From the NCBI GenBank assembly GCA_018830685.1, contig JAHJRR010000064.1, positions 1-8,928 on the forward strand: 8,928 nucleotides of DNA, given 5' to 3'. This stretch comes from Nanobdellota archaeon. Its GTDB lineage: Archaea > Nanobdellota > Nanobdellia > Pacearchaeales > GW2011-AR1. Numbering within the stretch: position 1 is the first letter of the stretch; each line of letters starts with the position of its first letter. The position numbers and the translations under genes were made by a program. The notes under the pieces are model-generated. The model saw nothing but the letters and a program-made list of their open reading frames with translations, was not told the DNA's origin and did no database searches. Below, piece after piece: positions 3,012 through 8,787 of this stretch.

Positions 3012-5369
3012 ATGATGCCTAGAAAACAGACAAAATCTAAAGAAGAGCGATTAGCTGAAGGTTTTTTTCCGGTTAGTTCTGATAATTTGAAAAATGCTAT
3101 TGAGAAATCCCATAAAACTATCGACCCGCGTTTTTTGGATGATGTTGTTGAAGATAAGCCTAAGAAGATTAGGAAGAAAGTTGTTGCGCGTAAGACTCGG
3201 AAGAAGATTGGTTCTAAATCAAAAACAAGAAGGAATAGTAGGGCAGGGGTTAAATTTGAAGCGCCGAAAGTCAAATTGAAAGATGGCGGTTATGAGCTGA
3301 TTATCACTGAGAAGCCGCAAGCGGCATTGAAAATTTCTTCTGCTCTGGGGAAATCTGTTAAGAGAGCTGTGTCTAGTGTTCCTTACTATGAAGTTGACAG
3401 GAAGGGGAACAAGATTATTGTTGCTTGTGCGGTTGGACATCTTTTCACCTTAGCACAGAAGACTCCAAATCCGGGGAAATATAAACCGTCTTTCGAACTT
3501 GCATGGGTTCCTAATTATCTTGTTAGAAATAATGATTTTAGTAAGAAGTATTATGATGTTTTGACTAAGCTTGTTAAGGGAGCCGGGACGATTACGGTGG
3601 CGACGGATTATGATAATGAAGGAGAGGTTATTGGGTGGAATATTGTGCGGTTTGTTGCGGGGCAGAATGATGCTTCTAGGATGAGATTCTCCACTCTGAC
3701 GGATAAGGAATTGAATGAGTCTTATGATTCTAAGTCTGATAATATTAATTGGGGACAGGCTGTTGCCGGAGAGACGCGACACTATCTTGATTGGATTTAT
3801 GGAATTAATCTTTCGAGAGCTTTGATGGAAGCGATAAAATCTACGGGCAAGTTCAGGATAATGTCCATTGGTCGTGTGCAAGGTCCGGCCTTAAATCTTG
3901 TTGTTGAGAGAGAGAAGAAGATACAATCATTTAAATCGGAGCCGTATTGGCAGGTTTTTGTAAATGTTGAAGATAAGAAGGAACAACGGGTTGAGTTAGT
4001 TCACCCTAAAGATATTTTTGATAAGAAGGAGCTTGGGAAATTTGAAGGGATTGTTGGGAAGACTGGCGTTGCAAAGACCGAGAAGAAAGAGCAGAGTCTT
4101 CCGCCGAATGTTCCTTTTAATTTGACGACTTTACAGGTGGAGGCGTATAGACTTTTTGGGATAACGCCTGTTAGAACTTTGGCCGCTGCACAGAGTTTGT
4201 ATCTTGCAGGTTTGATTTCTTATCCGAGAACTTCTAGCCAGAAACTTCCTTTGTCTATTAATTATGGTGAGATTCTTAGTACTCTTTCTAAAACTTACAA
4301 TGTAGGAAATTTGATAACTAAGAAGAAACCTCTTGAAGGAAAAAAGTCGGATCCCGCGCACCCTTCGATTTATCCAACTGGAGAACATGGTGCTGATGCA
4401 ATGAACGATAACGAGAGAAAGATATATGATTTGATTGTTAAAAGATTTCTTTGTTTGTTCATGGACGATGCGATTATTGAGAATAAGAAGATAACTGTTG
4501 ATGTTGATTCTCTGATTTTTAATAAGAAGGGCTCTTCGATTAAAAAGTCCTCTTGGTTAAGTGTTTATCCCGGTCGTGTGAAAGAGGAGAGTATTCCTGA
4601 TTTGGAGGGGGAAGTTTCTGTTATCGATTCTAGGACGGAGAGCAAGAAGACGCAACCACCTAAGAGGTATTCGCCGGCTTCGATAATTTCTGAGTTAGAG
4701 AAGAGGAATCTTGGGACGAAGGCGACGCGGTCGAATATTGTTGAGACACTTTATGATAGGGGATATATTCAGGACCAGAGTATAAAGGCGACAGCGTTGG
4801 GAATGTCTTTAATTGAGACTCTCGATAAACACTCCCCGATTATAATTGACGAGGGGTTGACGCGTGATTTTGAAACTGAGATGGAAAGTATGCAGAAATT
4901 GGATAAGGGTTATCTTGAGAAAGAGGGAGAGGTTCTGAAGAAAGCGGCGGGAACTATAACGAGCATCCTTAGTCAGTTTGGTAGGGGCGAGAATGAAATT
5001 GGTAGTGAACTTTTGAAAGCGAATGTGGAAATGAGAGAGCAACAGAAGGAAGCTAACAAGCTGAATATTTGTCCGTTGTGCAAGAAGGGTAGTTTGGGAG
5101 TTACTTATTCAAAAAAGACGAGGAGGTATTTTGTTGCGTGCGATGCGTATCCAAATTGTAAAAATACTTTTTCGTTGCCTCCGAATGGGTCTATAAAAAA
5201 GACGGACAAGATTTGTGATGATTGTGGTTTTCCTAAATTGATGCGTTTGTCAAAAGGCCGAAGGCCTTGGGAGTTTTGTTTCAATCCAGAGTGTTCTGAG
5301 AATAAGAAGCGGATTGAGGAGTATAGGAAGAAGAAGGAAGCGGAAGGGGAAGATGGAGGAGAAAGTTAA
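3012..5369 (+). CDS. topA: DNA topoisomerase I, archaeal type IA
   Basis: Relaxes negatively supercoiled DNA by cutting one strand through a tyrosine ester. The frame is open from an ATG at 2934, but the TATA box at 2984-2992 points to the ATGATG at 3012/3015, giving 785 residues. The Toprim domain begins with LIITEKP (E100) and carries the metal-binding DYDNEGE (D199, D201, E203). SIGRVQGPAL follows, then the active-site LISYPRTSSQ with catalytic Y404, and HPSIYPTGE. Two four-cysteine zinc fingers close the core: C687, C690, C710, C716 and C735, C738, C756, C761; the tail is Lys/Glu-rich. The first ~90 residues, before Toprim, are an extra lysine/arginine-rich segment (about residues 50-78) that the family normally lacks. 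Monocistronic, with repeat copy C two bases past the stop. Confidence 0.95.
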   Translation: MMPRKQTKSKEERLAEGFFPVSSDNLKNAIEKSHKTIDPRFLDDVVEDKPKKIRKKVVARKTRKKIGSKSKTRRNSRAGVKFEAPKVKLKDGGYELIITEKPQAALKISSALGKSVKRAVSSVPYYEVDRKGNKIIVACAVGHLFTLAQKTPNPGKYKPSFELAWVPNYLVRNNDFSKKYYDVLTKLVKGAGTITVATDYDNEGEVIGWNIVRFVAGQNDASRMRFSTLTDKELNESYDSKSDNINWGQAVAGETRHYLDWIYGINLSRALMEAIKSTGKFRIMSIGRVQGPALNLVVEREKKIQSFKSEPYWQVFVNVEDKKEQRVELVHPKDIFDKKELGKFEGIVGKTGVAKTEKKEQSLPPNVPFNLTTLQVEAYRLFGITPVRTLAAAQSLYLAGLISYPRTSSQKLPLSINYGEILSTLSKTYNVGNLITKKKPLEGKKSDPAHPSIYPTGEHGADAMNDNERKIYDLIVKRFLCLFMDDAIIENKKITVDVDSLIFNKKGSSIKKSSWLSVYPGRVKEESIPDLEGEVSVIDSRTESKKTQPPKRYSPASIISELEKRNLGTKATRSNIVETLYDRGYIQDQSIKATALGMSLIETLDKHSPIIIDEGLTRDFETEMESMQKLDKGYLEKEGEVLKKAAGTITSILSQFGRGENEIGSELLKANVEMREQQKEANKLNICPLCKKGSLGVTYSKKTRRYFVACDAYPNCKNTFSLPPNGSIKKTDKICDDCGFPKLMRLSKGRRPWEFCFNPECSENKKRIEEYRKKKEAEGEDGGES

Positions 5370-5370
5370 A

Positions 5371-5470
5371 GCGAGCTCTGCTCGCTCGCGATTTATTTAG
5401 CTCACAATTGGCTTTGCTCAATTGTTCACTGGTGTAAGAAGATAATTTAGTAAAATCATAAAGGAGATGT
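5371..5470 (+). repeat. Intergenic repeat copy C, directly after topA
   Basis: Begins one base after the topA stop. A perfect hairpin GCGAG/CTCGC (5371-5375/5381-5385) is followed by CGCGATTTATTTAG and a second hairpin ACAATTG/CAATTGT (5404-5410/5419-5425) around GCTTTGCT. That hairpin can also fold as GGC-TTT-GCT with a bulge over CAATT/AATTG, the architecture of copies A and B. GTAAAATCA recurs at 5450-5458. Its position suggests a 3' end or mRNA-stability element; this is inference. Confidence 0.7.
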
Positions 5471-5507
5471 TTGTCTAATTTCCTTGTGATTAAATAGTTC
5501 AGAGCGG

Positions 5508-5537
5508 ATTCGCGGTTAATTGCGAGCGTCAGCGAGG
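5508..5537 (+). repeat. Intergenic repeat copy D
   Basis: GCGAGCGTCAGCGAG at 5522-5536, preceded by ATTCGCGGTTAAT. In reverse complement it aligns with copy E across CTCGCTGACG-YTCGC, ATTAA and CGAAT. It lies in the 237-base gap between topA and the surface protein, which otherwise contains only copy C, AT-rich DNA and a promoter. Confidence 0.65.
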
Positions 5538-5583
5538 GCTGTTTATTCAGGGGAATTTAGTTGATTGAACCTCTTTAGTAACG

Positions 5584-5594
5584 TTTATTAAATA
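5584..5594 (+). promoter_or_regulatory. TATA box of the surface-protein gene
   Basis: TTTATTAAATA lies 19-25 bases before three consecutive ATG codons (5607, 5610, 5613). The spacing fits the third ATG best as a leaderless start. Confidence 0.55.
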
Positions 5595-5606
5595 TTTTTA
5601 ATTGAT

Positions 5607-6680
5607 ATGATGATGAAGAGGGGGCTGAGATTGTTTTTGATACCTTTGTTTTTTGTGGGTGTAGTTTGTGCTGTCTCTTTTGTTAGTGCAGATACGATTG
5701 TTTTAAACTCTGGCGTTAGCCAGGAGGTCATGGTAAATGTTGGAGGTTCTGTTGGAGGCTCTTTCTTTGGGATTGTTCCTCCTGTTCCTGCAGTTGTCGT
5801 TGGGGATGGAGGAGACGATGGAGGAACTACGGGGGGAACTACTGGTGGAACTACGACTGCTGTAACTGTCGCGGTTAATCCGACTACGCTTAATATAGAT
5901 ATGCAAGTGGATACTGTTGTTAGGGCGAACATAAGTGTTACGAATCTTCTTGAGACGGAGCAAACTGTTTCTGTTAGCCAGCTAGAACTTGATGAGATGG
6001 TTATCCTTGGAGGTGAGAGTTTGATTATTTCGGGGTCGCAGACGGTTATTTTGGAGGTGACGTTTGCCGCCCCTGCTTCGGCAGGAGTTTATACGGGGAA
6101 AATAATCATCGGAGGTAAAGTAGTATCTGTTGCGTTGAACGTAAAGACACTTTTGCTTCTTTTTGACTCTAACATAGTTGTTCTTAATAATGATTATACT
6201 GTTAGTCAGGGAGAGGAACTGAATACACTTGTAACTCTGATTCCAATGGGAGATCCTGCAAGGCTTGATGTGACTCTTGATTTTGTGATTAAAGATTATG
6301 CGGGTAGAACTTATTTAACGAAGAGTGAAACGCTTTTGATTGAAGATTATATTGAGGCGAAGAGGGATTTTGATACGGGAACACTTCCTCCGGGAGATTA
6401 TGTTATTGCTCTGAATCTTATTTATTCTGGAGGGGTTGCTCCTTCTAGTGCTCACTTTATTGTCGTTGAGAGAAAGATTTCGGGTATCTTGGGAAAAATA
6501 ATTTTATTCATAATTATTATTATGTTACTGATAGTTGTTGGATTGATAATCTTCTTTATAATTAAGAGAATTAAGGATAGGGAAGGAGGACAGTCTGGAG
6601 CTTCTCAATCGGAGAGTTCTGCATCTGCACCTCAACAGCAGGGTGACTTTTTCCCACAGTTTCCTGGGACTATGCAGTGA
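5607..6680 (+). CDS. Exported, membrane-anchored surface protein of unknown function
   Basis: A 357-residue protein with a clear secretion plan. Residues 1-28 are a signal peptide (MMMKRG, a hydrophobic stretch, then FVSA before DT). Residues 67-84 are a Gly/Thr linker with GGTTGG units. Two beta-rich regions (about 85-180 and 181-288) resemble Ig-like folds, with alternating hydrophobic residues, NISV and GVYTGKIIIGG segments. Residues 294-319 form a C-terminal membrane helix, and a tail rich in Gln and Ser (320-357) would face the cytoplasm. I recognise no enzyme motif and no cysteines outside the signal peptide; an adhesin, S-layer-associated or sensor-like anchor role is a guess. ATG codons occur at 5607, 5610 and 5613; the TATA position favours 5613 by two codons. 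The signal peptidase at 381 would be its processing enzyme. Confidence 0.8.
   Translation: MMMKRGLRLFLIPLFFVGVVCAVSFVSADTIVLNSGVSQEVMVNVGGSVGGSFFGIVPPVPAVVVGDGGDDGGTTGGTTGGTTTAVTVAVNPTTLNIDMQVDTVVRANISVTNLLETEQTVSVSQLELDEMVILGGESLIISGSQTVILEVTFAAPASAGVYTGKIIIGGKVVSVALNVKTLLLLFDSNIVVLNNDYTVSQGEELNTLVTLIPMGDPARLDVTLDFVIKDYAGRTYLTKSETLLIEDYIEAKRDFDTGTLPPGDYVIALNLIYSGGVAPSSAHFIVVERKISGILGKIILFIIIIMLLIVVGLIIFFIIKRIKDREGGQSGASQSESSASAPQQQGDFFPQFPGTMQ
5823..5854 (+). repeat. 12-bp period microrepeat encoding the Gly/Thr linker
   Basis: GGAACTAC occurs at 5823, 5835 and 5847 with a 12-base period, coding for the repeated Gly-Gly-Thr-Thr linker. Such units can change copy number by slippage, altering linker length in steps of four residues. 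Confidence 0.7.
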
Positions 6681-6684
6681 GAAG

Positions 6685-6693
6685 TTTTAAATA
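6685..6693 (+). promoter_or_regulatory. TATA box of the toxin-antitoxin operon
   Basis: TTTTAAATA is centred 26 bases before the antitoxin ATG at 6715 and five bases after the stop of the surface-protein gene, so the operon has its own promoter with a leaderless start. Confidence 0.65.
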
Positions 6694-6696
6694 GTC

Positions 6697-6714
6697 AGTA
6701 AGATTTGTCTTACT
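6697..6714 (+). promoter_or_regulatory. Perfect inverted repeat, likely autoregulatory operator
   Basis: AGTAAGA (6697-6703) and TCTTACT (6708-6714) are exact inverted copies around TTTG, ending one base before the antitoxin ATG and lying just downstream of the TATA box. A dyad over the transcription start is what an AbrB-type antitoxin, alone or with its toxin, would bind to repress its own operon. Binding is inferred. Confidence 0.6.
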
Positions 6715-6978
6715 ATGGATGTTGAAATAACAAGACTTAGCTCTAAAGGTCAAATTGTTATTCCTTTGAATATTAGGGATGGATTTGTCGAGGGAGAAAA
6801 GATTCTTTTGATAAGGCAAGGAGATAAAATAATTCTTAAGAAGGCATCTGAAATTGATGAGCAGTTGAAGGAAGATCTTGAGTTTGCAAGAAGGACTGAA
6901 GAAGCATACAAGAAAATTGATGCGGGCGAAGGAATAACTATGGATTTTGACGATTTTATAAAAGAAATGAAAAAATGA
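6715..6978 (+). CDS. AbrB/SpoVT-type antitoxin
   Basis: An 87-residue protein. Residues 1-45 form the swapped-hairpin AbrB fold, with the hallmark TRLSSKGQIVIPLNIRD and then GEKILLIRQGDKIILKK; it binds operator DNA as a dimer. Residues 46-87 are a charged helical tail (EQLKEDLEFARRTEEAYKKI, then FDDFIKEMKK) of the kind that wraps around and neutralises a toxin. It is translated first, with the RelE-type toxin overlapping its stop by four bases (ATGA), so the two are co-translated. The palindrome at 6697-6714 immediately before the start suggests autorepression. AbrB-type antitoxins paired with RelE toxins are common in archaea. The ATG fits a leaderless start from the TATA box at 6685-6693. 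Confidence 0.9.
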   Translation: MDVEITRLSSKGQIVIPLNIRDGFVEGEKILLIRQGDKIILKKASEIDEQLKEDLEFARRTEEAYKKIDAGEGITMDFDDFIKEMKK

Positions 6979-7223
6979 TGAAGATTACTTTTACTGCAGA
7001 ATTTAAATCTGTATTTTTTGGAATTAAAGATAATCTTTTGAAAAAGCGAATTTTGAAGCAAATAGAAAAAATAAGAGCAAACTCTGAAGTGGGAAAACCG
7101 ATGAGGTATGGGCGAAAAGGGATTCGTGAGTTATATGTAAAACCGTTTCGGCTTTCTTACGAATTTTTCAAAGAGTTGGATTGCATTTATATTCTTAAAT
7201 TGTATCATAAAAAGAAACAATAA
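6975..7223 (+). CDS. RelE/ParE-superfamily toxin
   Basis: An 82-residue basic protein with the RelE fold order: N-terminal strand KITFTAEFK, a two-helix hairpin (about residues 13-36, LLKKRILKQIEKI), then YGRKGIRELYVKPFRLSYEF and the final strand IYILKLYHKKK. G-x-REL followed by R-L-SYEF and a C-terminal H-K-K is the usual pattern of the ribosome-dependent mRNA interferases of this superfamily, which cut mRNA in the ribosomal A site; ParE members instead poison gyrase. Sequence alone favours RelE. The start overlaps the antitoxin stop (ATG at 6975, alternative ATG at 6978). Nothing indicates truncation. Confidence 0.88.
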   Translation: MMKITFTAEFKSVFFGIKDNLLKKRILKQIEKIRANSEVGKPMRYGRKGIRELYVKPFRLSYEFFKELDCIYILKLYHKKKQ

Positions 7224-7232
7224 TTTAATAAA
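7223..7232 (+). promoter_or_regulatory. TATA box of the GTPase-DUF167 operon
   Basis: ATTTAATAAA begins at the last base of the toxin stop codon and is centred about 32 bases before the ATG at 7259, leaving a leader of a few bases. The GTPase operon is thus probably transcribed separately from the toxin-antitoxin pair. Confidence 0.45.
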
Positions 7233-7258
7233 CAAAGTTCAATCTTGAAATTTAGAAG

Positions 7259-8440
7259 ATGTTAATAGGTCTTGTTGGGAAACCAAGTGCGGGGAAATCG
7301 ACTTTTTTCAAAGCTGCGACTCTCGCAGATGTGGCGATTGCTTCTTATCCGTTTACAACAATAAAGCCAAATACTGGTGTTGGGTATGTCAAAGTTAATT
7401 GTATTGATACTCATTTTGGCGTGAAATGTAATCCTCGTCACGGATTTTGTGTTAATGGAAAGAGATTTGTTCCGGTTGAGATGATGGATGTCGCAGGTTT
7501 GGTTCCTGGGGCGAGTGAAGGAAAAGGTCTTGGAAATCAGTTTCTTGATGATTTGAGACAGGCAGACGCTTTTATACATGTTGTAGATTGTTCTGGAAAG
7601 ACAGATTCTGAAGGAAAACCCGTTGAGAATTATAATCCTGCAAAAGATATTGAGTTCTTAGATCGTGAGCTTGACAATTGGTTTTTTAATATATTGAATA
7701 AAGCATGGAAGAGTTTTGCTAGGAGACTTGATCAGGAGGGAGAGTTTGCTCCTTCTGTTGCTAAGCAATTTTCTGGGTTGAAGGTTACCGAGGAGGATGT
7801 GAAGAGGGTTCTTTTAAAAGTTGGTTTGCCGAAGAAAGCTGGTTTCTGGAGTTCTGATGATTTGATGAAATTTGCTTCGGCATTAAGGAGGAATGGTAAG
7901 CCGATGATAATTGCTGCGAATAAAGTTGATCTTGAAAAAGGGAGGGAAAATTATGAAAAGTTAAAGAAAGATTTTCCTGAGCTGATGATTGTCCCGTGTT
8001 CTGCAGACTCTGAATTAGCTTTGAGGGAAGCAGATAAATCTGGATTAATTAATTATGTTCCTGGGGAGAGGGATTTTGAGATTAAGGGGGATTTGAATGA
8101 TAAGCAAGAGCAGGCTTTGAATAGCATAAGGGAAAATGTTCTTGATAGATTTGACGAGGGCACTGGGGTGCAGAGTGTTTTGAATTCTGCAGTATTTGAT
8201 TTGTTAAAGTATCTTTATATTTTTCCTGCGAGCGCAAATAAATTAAGGGATAGTAAAGGGAATATTCTTCCCGATTGTTTCCTTTTGCCTGGAGGTTCTA
8301 CTGCCTTGGACTTTGCGTTCTTTCTTCATACGGACTTTGGTAATAATTTCATAAAAGCGATTGATGCGAAGACGAAGAAGGCGCTTGGAAAAAATTACGA
8401 ATTAAAGAGCGGTGATGCGTTGGAGATTGTTACTCGATGA
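7259..8440 (+). CDS. OBG-family GTPase, YchF/OLA1-like (Ygr210 subgroup), with C-terminal TGS domain
   Basis: A translation-associated P-loop nucleotidase of 393 residues. G1 is GKPSAGKST (7-15), the effector segment contains SYPFTTIKPN (29-38), G3 is DVAGLVPGASEGKG (77-90), and G4 is NKVD (221-224). True YchF proteins have NxxE there and prefer ATP; NKVD suggests guanine specificity and matches the archaeal/eukaryal Ygr210 group, as does the length of about 390-400. A helical insertion lies around 125-200. The TGS domain spans about residues 325-391 (ALDFAFFLHTDFG, then GDALEIV) and is thought to bind RNA or ribosomes. The stop overlaps the next gene's ATG by four bases, so the two are translationally coupled. 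No defects are visible. Confidence 0.93.
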   Translation: MLIGLVGKPSAGKSTFFKAATLADVAIASYPFTTIKPNTGVGYVKVNCIDTHFGVKCNPRHGFCVNGKRFVPVEMMDVAGLVPGASEGKGLGNQFLDDLRQADAFIHVVDCSGKTDSEGKPVENYNPAKDIEFLDRELDNWFFNILNKAWKSFARRLDQEGEFAPSVAKQFSGLKVTEEDVKRVLLKVGLPKKAGFWSSDDLMKFASALRRNGKPMIIAANKVDLEKGRENYEKLKKDFPELMIVPCSADSELALREADKSGLINYVPGERDFEIKGDLNDKQEQALNSIRENVLDRFDEGTGVQSVLNSAVFDLLKYLYIFPASANKLRDSKGNILPDCFLLPGGSTALDFAFFLHTDFGNNFIKAIDAKTKKALGKNYELKSGDALEIVTR

Positions 8441-8646
8441 TAATAAGTGTTAAAGTTAAACCTCATTCTGGTCGGCAAGAGGTTGTTAAGGAGGCTGGAG
8501 GGTATGTTGTCTTTTTGAAATCTGTTCCTGAAGGGGGGAAGGCTAATGTTGAACTCTTGAGATTGTTGAAGAAGCATTTTAAGAAAGAGGTAAAAATAAA
8601 ATCGGGTATGAGTGGGAGAAAGAAACTCTTGGAGGTTTTGGGATGA
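8437..8646 (+). CDS. DUF167 (YggU-type) small protein
   Basis: A 69-residue complete member of the DUF167 family. Diagnostic features are VKVKPHSGRQEVV at the start, the central FLKSVPEGGKANVEL and the end IKSGMSGRKKLLEV. The family is widespread in bacteria and archaea and has a compact alpha/beta fold; its function is not firmly known, although the P-G-KAN and SG--K motifs suggest a conserved binding surface. ATGA overlap with the GTPase gene indicates one transcript and coupled translation. The stop is followed after about two dozen bases by intergenic repeat copy F. Confidence 0.9.
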   Translation: MIISVKVKPHSGRQEVVKEAGGYVVFLKSVPEGGKANVELLRLLKKHFKKEVKIKSGMSGRKKLLEVLG

Positions 8647-8669
8647 AATTTTTTGGGTTAAATAAAAAT

Positions 8670-8715
8670 GCGTTCGCCTTCGGCTCACGAATTATTTTGT
8701 TATTAACAAATGAAA
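8670..8715 (+). repeat. Intergenic repeat copy F, after the DUF167 gene
   Basis: GCGTTCGCCTTCGGCTCAC (8670-8688) holds a GCC-TTC-GGC hairpin and resembles copy C at GGCTCACGAATTATTTT. It is followed by TTTGTTA-T-TAACAAA (about 8697-8711), a 7-bp stem. As after topA, a two-hairpin block directly trails an operon, fitting a 3' end element. It is the most divergent member counted. Confidence 0.45.
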
Positions 8716-8719
8716 CCCT

Positions 8720-8776
8720 ATGAGTTCTAAGGGGATATTTGTTGTTGTAATTTTAATCAATTCGCGAAAGAAGTGA
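8720..8776 (+). pseudogene. Possible truncated start of a membrane or exported protein
   Basis: An 18-codon frame, MSSKGIFVVVILINSRKK, begins like a signal peptide or membrane helix and stops as soon as it enters repeat copy G. It may be a gene interrupted by the repeat, or chance. No clear TATA box is seen at the usual distance. Confidence 0.2.
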
Positions 8777-8787
8777 GTAAGTATCTC
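8764..8787 (+). repeat. Intergenic repeat copy G, abutting the right terminal repeat
   Basis: GCGAAAGAAGTGAG at 8764-8777, then TAAGTATCTC up to the repeat boundary at 8787/8788. Its reverse complement, GAGATACTTACTCACTT, closely matches copy E (2859-2874) and is laid out like copy A next to the left terminal repeat. Confidence 0.6.

Noticed and set aside
142..8787. CRISPR array
   Set aside because: The recurring motif is dispersed hundreds to thousands of bases apart with diverged copies and no regular spacers, and no cas gene is present.
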